64,000 nucleotides of DNA from Vineibacter terrae (GTDB taxonomy: Bacteria > Pseudomonadota > Alphaproteobacteria > Reyranellales > Reyranellaceae). Below are positions 49,055 through 58,625 of the stretch, piece by piece. The notes under the pieces were generated by a model. The model saw nothing but the letters and a program-made list of their open reading frames with translations. It had not been told where the DNA came from and did no database searches. The stretch is taken from positions 62,001 through 126,000 of the forward strand of contig NZ_VDUZ01000018.1 in the NCBI RefSeq assembly GCF_008039615.1, given 5' to 3'. The translations under genes were made by a program, and so were the position numbers. Within the stretch, counting starts at the first letter, position 1. Each line of letters begins with the position of its first letter.

Positions 49055-50091
49055 CGGGGCCGATGAGCCGGAAGCTGGAGGCGCGCATCGTCGACTACAT
49101 CGCGCGCCGGCTGCCCGACGGTCGCGATTTCCAGCTCCAGGACGTGCAGCGCATCGCCGTCGGCTGGTCGCATGAGACGTGGCTGTTCGACCTTGTCTGG
49201 CAGGAGGGCGGTATGGCGCGTCGGCGCGGCCTGTGCCTGCGGCGCGATCCCGGCAACACGCTGCTGCGCCACCTGTCGAGCCTGGAGCAGCAGTTCCGCG
49301 TCCTGCAATGCCTGGCCGACACGGCGCTGCCGACGCCGCGGCCGTACTGGTTCGAGCACGACCCGGCGATTCTCGATATGCCGTTCCTGGTAATGGAGAA
49401 GGTGCCGGGCGTCTGTCCCAGCCCCTGGGGTCGCGAGGGCCGGGCCTTCTATCAGGCAGCGGCGGGGCGCGGCGCGCTGCCGGCGAGCTTCACCGCGACG
49501 CTGGCTTCCCTGCACACGCTTGACTGGCGGGTCGCCGGGCTCGATTTCCTGGGTGTGCCGGCGCCCGGGACCGATTTCGCGCGGCGCGAGATCGCGAAAT
49601 GGCGGGCGCTGATCGACCTCTCGGGCCATCCGCCGGAGCCTATCCTGACCGACCTGATCTCCTGGCTCGAGGCGAATGCGCCGCCGGTCGAGCGCTTGAC
49701 CCTGGTGCATGGCGCCTACCGCACCGGCAACCTGCTCATCCACGATGACCGCATCTCGGCAGTGCTGGACTGGGAGCTGCAGGTGCTGGGCGATCCGATG
49801 TACGACGTCGCCTACGTGCTGAGCGACCTCAACCGCGAAGGCACGCCGTTGCTGTCCAATCTGGTCGATCGTGACGACTTCTATCGCGACTACGAGGCCG
49901 CCACCGGCTTCACCATCGACGATGCGGTCTGCCGCTACTACAACGCGCTCTACGCCATGCGCTCCGTCGCCTTCTGGATGAGCGCATCAGGCCTCTATGC
50001 CGCCGGCCAGAGCGACGATATCCGCCTGGCGCGCACCGCCTGGTCGGTTCCTGTCGTGCTGGAACGGGCGGCGCGTGAGCTGGGGTATTGA
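49051..50091 (+). CDS. APH-family phosphotransferase-like protein with altered catalytic loop
   Basis: A 346-residue protein of the aminoglycoside phosphotransferase/ACAD10 N-domain fold. Nucleotide-binding lobe opens VGWSHETWLFDLVW; FLVMEKVPGVCPSPWG is the hinge; catalytic loop LVHGAYRTGN at 218-227; DWELQVLGDPMYDVAY at 240-255 supplies the metal Asp240. The catalytic Asp expected in H-G-D-Y-R-x-G-N is Ala222 (codon GCC). In this family such genes lie beside acyl-CoA dehydrogenases and may phosphorylate hydroxyacyl-CoA. Last gene of the operon, 16 bases from the convergent monooxygenase. It may be catalytically dead, or use another base. Confidence 0.85.
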   Translation: MTGPMSRKLEARIVDYIARRLPDGRDFQLQDVQRIAVGWSHETWLFDLVWQEGGMARRRGLCLRRDPGNTLLRHLSSLEQQFRVLQCLADTALPTPRPYWFEHDPAILDMPFLVMEKVPGVCPSPWGREGRAFYQAAAGRGALPASFTATLASLHTLDWRVAGLDFLGVPAPGTDFARREIAKWRALIDLSGHPPEPILTDLISWLEANAPPVERLTLVHGAYRTGNLLIHDDRISAVLDWELQVLGDPMYDVAYVLSDLNREGTPLLSNLVDRDDFYRDYEAATGFTIDDAVCRYYNALYAMRSVAFWMSASGLYAAGQSDDIRLARTAWSVPVVLERAARELGY

Positions 50092-50107
50092 ACGGCGGCG
50101 TGCCGCG

Positions 50108-51733
50108 TCATGCCAGGTTGAGCTCGCGGTAGCCGTCGGCGGCCACGGCGTCGCAGCGCTCGCGATAGGCCGGCGCGCTGCCGCTGTAGCGGGCGATGAT
50201 GCGCGTCTGCTTGCCTTCGACGTTGCTGTTGATGCCGGTCATCCACGAGTTGATCTCGTTGGACAGCAGCCCCATGCCCAGCGACTTGACGTGGTCGGTC
50301 CATGAATCGACGCCCGCGCGCGTGGCTTCGATGCGGGTGAGGCCGTGGTCGCGGGCGTGGCGCATCAGGTCCGTCACCCAGTCGACGTTGTACTCGATGC
50401 TGCGCGGGATGTTGCCCAGCGCGGTGTGCGGCCCCATCAGCATCGTCATGTTGGGGAAGCCTTCCACCAGCACCCCGAGATAGGTCTGCGGGCCCTCCTT
50501 CCAGGCATCCTTCAGCCGGCGCCCGCCGGCGCCGCGCAGGTCGATACGGTCGAAGGCGCCGGTGATGGCGTCGAAGCCGGTGGCGTAGATGATGATGTCG
50601 AACGCATGCTCGGCGTCGCTGGTCTTGATGCCCTCGGGCGTGATGCGCTCGATCGGCGTCTCGTTGATGTCCACCAGCTTCACGTTGGGCTGGTTGTAGA
50701 CCTCGTAGTACCGCGTCTCCAGCGGCACGCGGCGGGTGCCGAAGCCGTGGTTCTTTGGGATCAGCTTCTCCGCCACCGCCTGGTCCTTCACGCGCTGGCG
50801 GATCTTGCGTGCCACGAAGTCCGAGATCGCCGCGTTGGCCGCGCGGTCGACCAGGATGTCGCGGAAATTGCCCTGCCAGATGCCGAAGCCGCGCTCGCCG
50901 TAGAGCTTCTCGAAGAAGGCCTCGCGCTCCTCGGGCGTGACCTCAAAGGTGCCGCGTGGATCGGGCGTATGCAGGAAGCAGGCGAAGGTCTCCTGGCAGC
51001 GCTGGAAGATCTCGGGATAGCGGGTGCGGATGTCGGCCATCTCCCGGGCGTCGATCTTGGCGTTGTGCAGCGGCGCGCACCAGTTGGGCGTGCGCTGGAA
51101 GATGGTCAGGTGGCCGGCGGTCTTGGCCACTTCCTGGATCGTCTGCACGCCGGTGGCGCCGGTGCCGATCACCGCCACCCGCTTGCCCTCGAAGCTTACC
51201 GGCTCGTGCGGCCAGCGGGCGGTGTGGAACGACTGGCCCTTGAACGTCTCGACGTCGGCGATCCGCGGCATGGTCGGTGCCGACAGCAGGCCGATGGCCG
51301 TGACCAGGAAGCGGGCGCGATGGCGGCTGCCGTCTTCCAGCAGGATCTGCCAGCATCGCGCGTCGTCCTGGTAGTGCGCCGCCGTCACGCGGCTCCTGAA
51401 CTGGATGTCGCGCCGCAGGTCGAGCTTGTCGGCGACATGGTTGAGGTAGCGCAGCGTCTCGGGCTGGGCCGAGAAATGCTCCGACCAGTCCCACTCGTCG
51501 AGCAGCTCCTGCGAGAAGGAGTAGCCGTAGGAATAGCTTTCCGAGTCGAAGCGGGCGCCGGGATAGCGGTTCCAGTACCACGTGCCGCCGACGCCGGTGC
51601 CGGCCTCGAACACCCGCACGCGCAGTCCCAGCGCCCGCAGGCGATGAAGCTGGTACATGCCCGACATGCCGGCGCCGATGATGATGACGTCGTGATCCAG
51701 GTCCTGCGAGTGATGCGCTTGCGCGGCGGCCAT
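50108..51733 (-). CDS. Flavin-containing monooxygenase, Baeyer-Villiger type
   Basis: A 541-residue FAD/NADPH enzyme that would insert oxygen next to a ketone carbonyl. FAD-binding GAGMSG at 20-25, NADPH-binding GTGATG at 190-195, and between them the Baeyer-Villiger fingerprint FKGQSFHTARWP at 164-175 (F-x-G-x-x-x-H-x-x-x-W-P). Also GGTWYWNRYPGARFDSESY, a block common to cyclohexanone- and steroid-type enzymes. Convergent with the catabolic operon and last in the minus-strand run after the ABC transporter; repeat A4 lies between. A cyclic or steroid ketone substrate is plausible but unproven. Confidence 0.9.
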   Translation of the reverse strand: MAAAQAHHSQDLDHDVIIIGAGMSGMYQLHRLRALGLRVRVFEAGTGVGGTWYWNRYPGARFDSESYSYGYSFSQELLDEWDWSEHFSAQPETLRYLNHVADKLDLRRDIQFRSRVTAAHYQDDARCWQILLEDGSRHRARFLVTAIGLLSAPTMPRIADVETFKGQSFHTARWPHEPVSFEGKRVAVIGTGATGVQTIQEVAKTAGHLTIFQRTPNWCAPLHNAKIDAREMADIRTRYPEIFQRCQETFACFLHTPDPRGTFEVTPEEREAFFEKLYGERGFGIWQGNFRDILVDRAANAAISDFVARKIRQRVKDQAVAEKLIPKNHGFGTRRVPLETRYYEVYNQPNVKLVDINETPIERITPEGIKTSDAEHAFDIIIYATGFDAITGAFDRIDLRGAGGRRLKDAWKEGPQTYLGVLVEGFPNMTMLMGPHTALGNIPRSIEYNVDWVTDLMRHARDHGLTRIEATRAGVDSWTDHVKSLGMGLLSNEINSWMTGINSNVEGKQTRIIARYSGSAPAYRERCDAVAADGYRELNLA

Positions 51734-51855
51734 CTGCTATCGCTCCTGCGTGCCGGGGCGGAAAGAACCGAACTATTATCCGCCATTCCCGTGCGGCCAG
51801 CCCGCGCGCCAGCACAAGGGCAGGTCATCGATAGATGCAAAGGTGGATGCCTCCT

Positions 51856-51936
51856 GGTCGGGCCGCGGCGCTCCAGCGCCGCATCCGGCGCGTAGCGGCG
51901 GACACATGAGCGGCGCCGGAGCGCCGCGGCCCGACC
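51856..51936. repeat. Palindromic intergenic repeat, family A, copy 4
   Basis: Left arm GCGGCGCT-CC-AGCGCCGC (a third variant, G:C at position four), right arm GCGGCGCC-GG-AGCGCCGC, with the flanking GGTCGGGCC and GGCCCGACC of the other copies. It separates the ATPase and monooxygenase genes of the minus-strand run. Confidence 0.85.
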
Positions 51937-51946
51937 AAAGCACACC

Positions 51947-52966
51947 TCAGAACGCCACCTCGCCGGCACGGTGGCAGCGCGTCATGTGGTCGGGGGCGAT
52001 CTCGCGCAGCGCGGGCGCCTCGACGCGGCAGCGCTCCTGGGCGTGGCGGCAGCGCGGATGGAAGTAGCAGCCCGAGGGCGGCGCCGCCGGGCTCGGCACC
52101 TCGCCGCCGAGGATGCCGTCACTGCTGCGCACCCGCGGATCGGGCACCGGCACGGCGCGCATCAGCGCCGCGGTGTAGGGATGCTGCGGCCGTCCGAAGA
52201 TGGCGTCGGTGGGGGCCAGCTCGACGAGCTGTCCGACATACATCACGGCGATGCGGTCGCAGATGTGGCGCACCACCGACAGGTCATGGGCGACGAACAG
52301 GAAGGTCAGCTTCAGCCTGGACTGCAGCTCCAGCAGCAGGTTCAGCACCTGCGCCTGGACCGAGACGTCGAGCGCCGACACCGGCTCGTCGGCGACCACC
52401 AGGCGCGGGCTGGTGGCCAGTGCCCGGGCGATGCCGATGCGCTGGCGCTGGCCGCCGCTGAAGGCATGCGGGAAGCGGTGCATGAACTCCGGCCGCAGCC
52501 CGACCAGACGCAGCAGCTCGGCCACGCGCTCGGCGCGTTCGCGGCGGTTCTTCATGCCGTTGACCAGCAGCGGCTCGCCGACATTGTCCAGCAGCGTCAT
52601 GCGCGGGTTGAGCGAGCTGAACGGATCCTGGAAGATCATCTGGATCTCGGCCCGCAGCGGCCGCAGCGCGGCCGGCGACAGGGCGGCGAGGTCGACCGTG
52701 CGGCCGTCGCGGGTGCGGTAGACGATGGCGCCGCCGGTCGGATCGATGGCGCGCAGGATGCAGCGCGAGGCGGTGGTCTTGCCGCAGCCGCTCTCGCCGA
52801 CCAGCCCCAGCGTCTCGCCTTCGCTGATGGTGAAGTCGACCCCGTCGACCGCCCGGACCTGGGCGACGACGCGCTGCCGCAGGCCCCTGGTGATGGGAAA
52901 GTACTTCTGCAGCCCGCGGACGTCGAGCAACGGTGGCGCCGCCGTGCCGGTGGAAGGGGCGTTCAT
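51947..52966 (-). CDS. Oligopeptide-type ABC transporter ATP-binding protein (DppF/OppF-like)
   Basis: A 339-residue ATPase. Walker [10 protein letters not shown], signature [10 protein letters not shown], Walker [13 protein letters not shown], then the oligo_HPY extension [13 protein letters not shown] with the Cys-containing tail [14 protein letters not shown] that may bind an iron-sulfur cluster. ATG at 52966 overlaps the preceding gene's TGA as ATGA. Forms the second ATPase of a transporter with the genes to 58455. Confidence 0.92.
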   Translation of the reverse strand: MNAPSTGTAAPPLLDVRGLQKYFPITRGLRQRVVAQVRAVDGVDFTISEGETLGLVGESGCGKTTASRCILRAIDPTGGAIVYRTRDGRTVDLAALSPAALRPLRAEIQMIFQDPFSSLNPRMTLLDNVGEPLLVNGMKNRRERAERVAELLRLVGLRPEFMHRFPHAFSGGQRQRIGIARALATSPRLVVADEPVSALDVSVQAQVLNLLLELQSRLKLTFLFVAHDLSVVRHICDRIAVMYVGQLVELAPTDAIFGRPQHPYTAALMRAVPVPDPRVRSSDGILGGEVPSPAAPPSGCYFHPRCRHAQERCRVEAPALREIAPDHMTRCHRAGEVAF

Positions 52967-53994
52967 GCCGGCTCCGCCTGGTCGTGGTGCAGGAAGCAGC
53001 TGGCGAGCTGGTGCGCGGCCACCGGCTGCAGGCTGGGGATCGCAGCCGCGCAGCGCGCCATCGCGTCGGGGCAGCGCGGATGGAACGGGCAGCCCGGCGG
53101 CCGGTTGAAGGGATGCGGCAGCGCGCCGCTGATCACCGGCAGCGCCACGCGCGTCGCGCCGTGCAGGCTGGGGATCGAGCGCAGCAGCGCCTTGGTGTAG
53201 GGATGCCTGGGATTGTGGAAGATATCGTCCACCGGCCCTTGCTCCATCACGCGGCCCAGATACATCACCACGACGTAGCTCGCCATCTGCGCGATCACGC
53301 CCAGGTCATGCGTGATGAAGATGATGGCGGTGTTGTAGCGCGCCTGCAGGTCGCGCAGCAGCGCCAGCACCTGGGCCTGCGTGGTGACGTCGATGGCGGT
53401 GGTGGGCTCGTCGGCGATCAGCAGGCGCGGCTTGCAGGAAAGCGCCATCGCGATCATCGCGCGCTGGCGCAGGCCGCCGGAGAGCTGCCACGAGAACGCA
53501 TCGATGCGCTGCTCGGGCATCGAGATGCCGACGTCGCGGAACAGCCCGACGGTGATGTCGCGCGCCTCGGCGCGGCGCAGCCGGCGGCCGCCTTCCTGCC
53601 AGCGATGGCCGTGCAGCAGGATGGCCTCGATGACCTGGTCGCCCACCGTGTGCACCGGGCTGAAGGCGGCCATCGGCTCCTGCGGGATCAGCGCGATCTC
53701 GCCGCCGCGGATGTCGCGCATCTCCGGGCCGCGCGGCGGCAGCCGGGCGATGTCGACCGCGTTGTCGCCATCACGACGGCGGAAGCGGATCTCGCCCGAG
53801 GTGATGCGTCCCGGCCGCTCGATGAGCTGCAGGATCGCCCTCATCGTCACGCTCTTGCCGCAGCCGCTTTCGCCGACGACGCCCAGCACCTGCCCGGGCA
53901 TGACGTCGAAGCTGGTGCCGTCGACGGCGCGCACCAGGCCCTCGTCCAGCGCGAACGACACGCGCAGGTCGCGCACCGAAAGCAGCGGCGTCAT
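52963..53994 (-). CDS. Oligopeptide-type ABC transporter ATP-binding protein (DppD/OppD-like)
   Basis: A 343-residue ATPase starting [19 protein letters not shown]. Walker [11 protein letters not shown], signature [16 protein letters not shown] (LSGGL in place of the usual LSGGQ), Walker [14 protein letters not shown], then oligo_[15 protein letters not shown] and [14 protein letters not shown]. The upstream gap to the permease is filled by repeat C1, whose last bases lie at the start codon. Overlaps the DppF-like gene by four bases. Confidence 0.92.
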   Translation of the reverse strand: MTPLLSVRDLRVSFALDEGLVRAVDGTSFDVMPGQVLGVVGESGCGKSVTMRAILQLIERPGRITSGEIRFRRRDGDNAVDIARLPPRGPEMRDIRGGEIALIPQEPMAAFSPVHTVGDQVIEAILLHGHRWQEGGRRLRRAEARDITVGLFRDVGISMPEQRIDAFSWQLSGGLRQRAMIAMALSCKPRLLIADEPTTAIDVTTQAQVLALLRDLQARYNTAIIFITHDLGVIAQMASYVVVMYLGRVMEQGPVDDIFHNPRHPYTKALLRSIPSLHGATRVALPVISGALPHPFNRPPGCPFHPRCPDAMARCAAAIPSLQPVAAHQLASCFLHHDQAEPA

Positions 53995-53996
53995 TT

Positions 53997-54146
53997 CCTC
54001 CCCCAACGTAGTTGGGGGAGGTGGCCGAAGGCCGGAGGGGGAGCCCACGTGGTCCTCGTTACAAGGACACGGCGTTTATTGCGGAGACCACGTCGGCTCC
54101 CCTCCGCCCCTTCGGGGCACCTCCCCATGCTGACGCATGGGGAGGA
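53997..54146. repeat. Intergenic palindromic repeat, family C, copy 1
   Basis: CTCCCCCAAC-GTA-GTTGGGGGAG hairpin, then GGCCGAAGGCC, GGAGGGGGAGCC, a middle with GACCACGTCGGCTCC, then CCCCTTCGGGG and CCTCCCCATGC...GCATGGGGAGG. The two ends are related inverted modules. It lies between permease and ATPase genes. Copy 2 at 59746 has the same modules in reverse order. Confidence 0.85.
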
Positions 54147-54184
54147 ATAATACTCGTTCAATGTTGACGTCATGTGCCTGGCCC

Positions 54185-55297
54185 CTACTGGCTGTACGGG
54201 TCGGCGGCATCGCGCAGCCCATCGCCGACGAGGTTGAAGGCGAGCACCGCGACGATGACGACCAGGCCCGGGATCAGCAGCCATGGCGCCAGCGCCAGGG
54301 TCTGGATGTTCTGCGCCTCTTGCAGCAGCACGCCCCAGCTGATGGCCGGCGGCCGGATGCCCAGCCCGAGGAACGACAGCGACGTCTCGTTGATGATCAT
54401 GACCGGGATGGCCAGCGAGCTGGTGGCGATGATGTGGCTGAGGAAGGTCGGCACCATGTGACGCAGGATGATGCGCATCTGCGAGCAGCCGGCCAGCCGC
54501 GCCGCCAGCACGAAATCCTCCTCGCGCAGCGCGAGGAACCGGCCGCGCACCTCGCGGCCCAGGGTCGTCCAGCCGACCAGCGACAGGATCACGGTGATGG
54601 CGAAGAAGATCTCGGTCGGCGTCCAGTCGCGCGGCAGGGCGGCCGACAGCGCCAGCCAGATCGGGATCGTGGGCACGGACTGCAGCAGCTCGATCACGCG
54701 CTGGATCACCTGGTCCGTCTTGCCGCCGACATAGCCCGAGATGCCGCCCAGCACGACCCCGAGGATGACGCTGAGCGCCACCGCGACGAGGCCGACCGTC
54801 ATCGAGGTTTGCGTGCCGTGCATGATGCGCGACCACTGGTCCCGTCCCAGCCGGTCGGAGCCGAGCAGGAAGATGCGCTGCGTCGGATCGGCGGGCGCGA
54901 TCAGGTGCAGGTTGGTCTCGAACAGGCCCAGCACCCGCCAGCGATGGCCCGGCGCGAAGAAGCGGATCGGCACCTTGCGCTGCTTGTCGGTGGTCCACTC
55001 CATGCGCAGGGTCACCGGGTTGCGCTTGCCGGCGATGGCGGGCACCCAGGGCGCGAGCTTGCCGTCGTCGAACAGGTGCACCATCTGCACCGGGATGAAG
55101 GCTTGGCGCGCGTCGGTGCGCTCGGGGTCCTGGGTGGCGAAGAAGTCCGGCATCAGGACGACGACGTAGAGGCCGATCAGCAGCACGGCGCTCAACATCG
55201 CCAGGTGGTGCCGGCGGAAGCGCCACCACACCAGCCGCCAGTTGGAGGCGACCGCGACGCGGTCCTCGGCGACGGTGCCGGCATCCAGCGTCGTCAT
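54185..55297 (-). CDS. Oligopeptide-type ABC transporter permease (DppC/OppC-like)
   Basis: A 370-residue permease with an N-terminal membrane segment (LAMLSAVLLIGLYVVVLMP), a periplasmic region carrying FIPVQMVHLFDDGK and IRFFAPGHRWRVLGLFETN, GSDRLGRDQWSRIMHG before the core, and the EAA loop EEDFVLAARLAGCSQMR. The long periplasmic loop of about 110 residues is larger than in E. coli DppC. The ATG at 55297 is one base after the stop of the DppB-like gene. Confidence 0.91.
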   Translation of the reverse strand: MTTLDAGTVAEDRVAVASNWRLVWWRFRRHHLAMLSAVLLIGLYVVVLMPDFFATQDPERTDARQAFIPVQMVHLFDDGKLAPWVPAIAGKRNPVTLRMEWTTDKQRKVPIRFFAPGHRWRVLGLFETNLHLIAPADPTQRIFLLGSDRLGRDQWSRIMHGTQTSMTVGLVAVALSVILGVVLGGISGYVGGKTDQVIQRVIELLQSVPTIPIWLALSAALPRDWTPTEIFFAITVILSLVGWTTLGREVRGRFLALREEDFVLAARLAGCSQMRIILRHMVPTFLSHIIATSSLAIPVMIINETSLSFLGLGIRPPAISWGVLLQEAQNIQTLALAPWLLIPGLVVIVAVLAFNLVGDGLRDAADPYSQ

Positions 55298-55298
55298 G

Positions 55299-56285
55299 CT
55301 AGCCCTCCACCCGGATGCGTGGATCGATCAGCGCCAGCAGGATGTCGGACAGCAGGGTGCCCAGGACGGTCAGGAACGAGTAGATCAGCAGGATGCCGCC
55401 GGCGAGGTACATGTCCTGGTTGACCAGCGCGCGCAGCAGCAGCGGGCCGATATTGGGCAGGTTCATCACCGTGGCCACGATCAGGCTGCCGGAGAACAGC
55501 AGCGGCAGGTACCAGCCGATGGTGCTGACCAGCGGGTTGAACGCCAGCCGCACGGGGTAGCGCAGCACCAGCCGCCATTCCTTCATGCCCTTGGCGCGCG
55601 CCGTCACGACGTAGGGCTTGTTGAGCTCGTCCAGCAGGTTGGCCCGCATGATGCGGCTCAGCCGCGCCGTGCCGGCGATGCCCAGCACCAGGGCCGGCAG
55701 CCAGATATGGCCCAGCAGGTCCAACACCCGCGCCAGGCTCCAGGGCGCGTCGGCGAACTCGGGCGAGAACAGCCCGGTGACGCTGATGTCGAAATAGGCG
55801 AAGGCGATCCACATCAGGATCAGCGCCAGCATGAAGTTGGGCGTCGCGACCCCGACATAGTTGATCACCGTCAGCGCGTGATCGCCCCACGAGCGCGGAT
55901 GGGTCGCCGAATAGATGCCGGCCGGCACCGCGATCACCCAGGTCAGCACCAGCGAGAACAGCGCCAGCGCCAGGGTCAGCCCGAGCTGCTCGCCGATCAG
56001 ATCGGCATTGGGCCGCTGGTATTCCAGCGACAGCCCGAAATCGCCATGCAGCAGGTGCTGCAGCCACAGCACGTACTGCACGATCATGGGCTGGTCGAGG
56101 CCGTATTGCTGGCGCAGGGCCTGGACCTGCTCCGCCGACATCGACGAGCCCGAGGAGGCGAGCGTGGCGACATAGGCGGTCAGGAAGTCGCCCGGCGGCG
56201 CCTGGATGATGACGAAGATGACGAAGGAGTAGACCACCATCAGCAGCGGCAGCAGCGCCAGCCGCCGGAGGATGTAGCGCGTCAT
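55299..56285 (-). CDS. Oligopeptide-type ABC transporter permease (DppB/OppB-like)
   Basis: A 328-residue permease opening TRYILRRLALLPLLMVVYSFVIFV, with QYGLDQPMIVQYVLWLQHLLHGDFG, the EAA loop PYVVTARAKGMKEWRLVLRYP, and the C-terminal LALIDPRIRVEG. GGGAGG lies before the ATG at 56285. Between this gene and the binding-protein gene is 235 bases holding repeat D. Confidence 0.92.
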   Translation of the reverse strand: MTRYILRRLALLPLLMVVYSFVIFVIIQAPPGDFLTAYVATLASSGSSMSAEQVQALRQQYGLDQPMIVQYVLWLQHLLHGDFGLSLEYQRPNADLIGEQLGLTLALALFSLVLTWVIAVPAGIYSATHPRSWGDHALTVINYVGVATPNFMLALILMWIAFAYFDISVTGLFSPEFADAPWSLARVLDLLGHIWLPALVLGIAGTARLSRIMRANLLDELNKPYVVTARAKGMKEWRLVLRYPVRLAFNPLVSTIGWYLPLLFSGSLIVATVMNLPNIGPLLLRALVNQDMYLAGGILLIYSFLTVLGTLLSDILLALIDPRIRVEG

Positions 56286-56346
56286 GCGTCTTCCTCCCTA
56301 GCGAAGCGAGAGTAATCACATGCGGCGTTGCCGGCCGGACTGTCGG

Positions 56347-56464
56347 AAGACGAACCACAGAGGCACAGAGATCACACAGAGCAAGACATGATCGCGCGCC
56401 GAAGGCGCGCAACGCTTTGCTCTCTGTGTTGTCTCTGTGTCTCTGTGCCTCTGTGGTTGTCTTC
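56347..56464. repeat. CACAGAG-type intergenic inverted repeat, family D
   Basis: AACCACAGAGGCACAGAGA on the left pairs with TCTCTGTGCCTCTGTGGTT on the right, flanked by GAAGAC and GTCTTC; a GC-rich hairpin GCGCGCC-GAA-GGCGCGC sits in the centre. The CCACAGAGGCACAGAG text is a motif I have seen in intergenic DNA of many unrelated bacteria. It lies between the binding protein and permease genes. Confidence 0.8.
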
Positions 56465-56520
56465 CTGGCACATGCGATTGTCCCGCTCCCGGAAGGGTTG
56501 GGAGGGTTTCTCCGCCCGGG

Positions 56521-58455
56521 TCATTTGGCGAAGAAGAACTGCTCGGTGCGGGCGTTGCCGGGGCTGCGCAGCGGCCAGTCGTTGCCCAGCGTCGTGGGCA
56601 CGTTGCGGAACCTGGCGCCGGCCACGACCACGCCCTGCACCATCGGCGTCAGCCCGACGGTGCCGATCTCGTAGAGATTGTCGGCCCAGTTGCGGTACAG
56701 CTCCTGCGACAGCTTCACCTGCTCGTCGGGCCCGACCGTGCGCGCCTTGTCGACGATCTCGACGATGCGCTTCATCTCCGGCGGCGGCTCGGCGCCCTCC
56801 TTGCCGCTGGTCGCATACCAGCGGAGCCACAGCGGCCCCATGGTCAGGATGGGGGCGTTGCGCGGGTCGACCTTGGCGTTGCCGGTGTAGGGGAAGGCGC
56901 TGGTGTCCTCGTTCCAGATCTCGGCCATCAGCTCGTTGTTGTCTCTCATCGTGAAGTGCAGCGCGCGCTCGCGGATCTGCACGATGGTCTTGATGCCGAC
57001 CGCCTCCCAGTCCTTCGACACCAGCAGCGCCACGTCGGGCCACGCGGCGAACGCCGGCACGACGCTGATCTCGATCATCGCCGGCTTGCCGTTGGACAGC
57101 AGGCGGATGCCCTGAGCGTCCTTCTTGGTGAGCCCGATGCCGTCGAGCAGCTTGTTAGCCTCGTCGCGCTTGAACTCGGTGTATTTCTGCGCCCATTCGG
57201 CGCCGGGGAAGTAGGGATGCCAGGGCGCCGGCACCCCTTGGCGCGGCTCGCCCAGGCCCAGGAACACGCTCTCCTTGATCTGCTCGCGGTTGATCGCCAG
57301 CGACAGCGCGATCCGGAAGTCGCGGGTCGCCATCAGCTTGCCCATCACCGGATCGGCGGCATAGGTCTGGTTGACCGCGATCACCGCATCGGCGCCGCCG
57401 AAGGTCGGCCAGGCGATGATGCGATACTTCCCGGTCTTCTCCTGCTCCTTGAGCACCGGGTAGTTCGTCATGTTGATGTGGCGCTCCTGCATGTCGAAGT
57501 TGCCGGCGATGGCCGCCAGGTTGAGCGCCTGGGCGTCGGCGAAGTAGGTGAAGCGCACCTCGTCGAGATAGGGCAGCTGGTTGCCGGCGGTGTCGACGCC
57601 GACATAGTAGGGGTTGCGGCGCAGCGTGAAGACCGGATCGCTGGCCCGTGACACCGGCGCCCAGGCAGCCATGGTCGGGCGTTCCGGGTTCTCGGGCGGC
57701 GCGTTGCGGTTGGCGAACAGCTCGGTCCAGGTCTTGAAGCCGGCCGCCTGCGCCGCCTTGTCGATGTCCGCCTTGGGCGTGTGCGCCGGATGGAACTTCT
57801 TGAGGTAGTGCGCCGGCAGGAACATCGCGAAGGTGCGGTCGGCGCCGTCCTGGTTGGCCACCGCGGTCAGGAACAGCGTCGCCGGCGCCGCGTAGGTGAA
57901 GCGCACGGCCGCTTCGTCGACCTTCTCGACCTTGGCGGCCGAGCCGTCGGGGTTGCGGATCCAGCCCGGCAGGGTCGGCGTCAGCTCCTTGTTGAGCAGC
58001 ACGTCGTTGTACCAGAACAGGATGTCGTCGGCGGTGAAGGGCGCGCCGTCCGACCAGCGCGAGCCCTTGCGCAGCTTGATCGTCCAGGTCCGGAAATCGG
58101 CCGAGGGCTCGGCGCCTTCCGCGATCTTGGGCTCGATCTTGGCGCCGTCCGGCGAGAAGCGGAACAGCGCGTCGTAGACGACGCGGACATAGTTGTTGGA
58201 GTCCGCCGGCCCCAGGAATGCGCGGCGCCACACGCCGCCATACTCGCCGACGCGCTCGACCACCGGCACGACCAGCGGGTTCTGCGGCAGGCGGGCCTCG
58301 ACCGGCGGCAGCTTGCCGGCGCGCACCTGCTCGGCGAGCGACGGCGCCTCCTTGTAGCGCCCGGCCTGCGCCAGAGCATTGTCTCGTGCCGCCAGCGTGC
58401 CCATGCCGGCTGCCAGGCCGATCAGCGCCTGCCGCCGGCTCACCGTCCGCTTCAT
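56521..58455 (-). CDS. ABC transporter substrate-binding protein, family 5 (oligopeptide type)
   Basis: A 644-residue exported binding protein. Tat-like signal TVSRRQALIGLAAGMGTLA with cleavage after NALAQA. Mature domain shows GEYGGVWRRAF, YDALFRFSPDG, FRTWTIKLRKGSRWSDGAPFTADDILFWYND, RDFRIALSLAINREQI and DWEAVGIKT. About 100 residues longer than DppA, like family-5 proteins that bind larger or non-peptide ligands. ATG at 58455 has GGGAGG upstream. Divergent from the alcohol dehydrogenase gene. Ligand unknown; the neighbours suggest an organic compound oxidised by the monooxygenase. Confidence 0.9.
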   Translation of the reverse strand: MKRTVSRRQALIGLAAGMGTLAARDNALAQAGRYKEAPSLAEQVRAGKLPPVEARLPQNPLVVPVVERVGEYGGVWRRAFLGPADSNNYVRVVYDALFRFSPDGAKIEPKIAEGAEPSADFRTWTIKLRKGSRWSDGAPFTADDILFWYNDVLLNKELTPTLPGWIRNPDGSAAKVEKVDEAAVRFTYAAPATLFLTAVANQDGADRTFAMFLPAHYLKKFHPAHTPKADIDKAAQAAGFKTWTELFANRNAPPENPERPTMAAWAPVSRASDPVFTLRRNPYYVGVDTAGNQLPYLDEVRFTYFADAQALNLAAIAGNFDMQERHINMTNYPVLKEQEKTGKYRIIAWPTFGGADAVIAVNQTYAADPVMGKLMATRDFRIALSLAINREQIKESVFLGLGEPRQGVPAPWHPYFPGAEWAQKYTEFKRDEANKLLDGIGLTKKDAQGIRLLSNGKPAMIEISVVPAFAAWPDVALLVSKDWEAVGIKTIVQIRERALHFTMRDNNELMAEIWNEDTSAFPYTGNAKVDPRNAPILTMGPLWLRWYATSGKEGAEPPPEMKRIVEIVDKARTVGPDEQVKLSQELYRNWADNLYEIGTVGLTPMVQGVVVAGARFRNVPTTLGNDWPLRSPGNARTEQFFFAK

Positions 58456-58625
58456 GTTTCCTCCCGATGCCCCGCCGTGTTTTCCGGCTTTGTTGCTGGG
58501 AGCCTCGATCCGCCGCCCGTCGGAGTCAAGGCATTGCCGCGCTGTGCCCGTGGTTGCGTCGCCGCGCTGGCCACACCTACACTGCCGGCCTCGCGCACCG
58601 TCACGTCCGCCGCTGGAGCCGTCCG

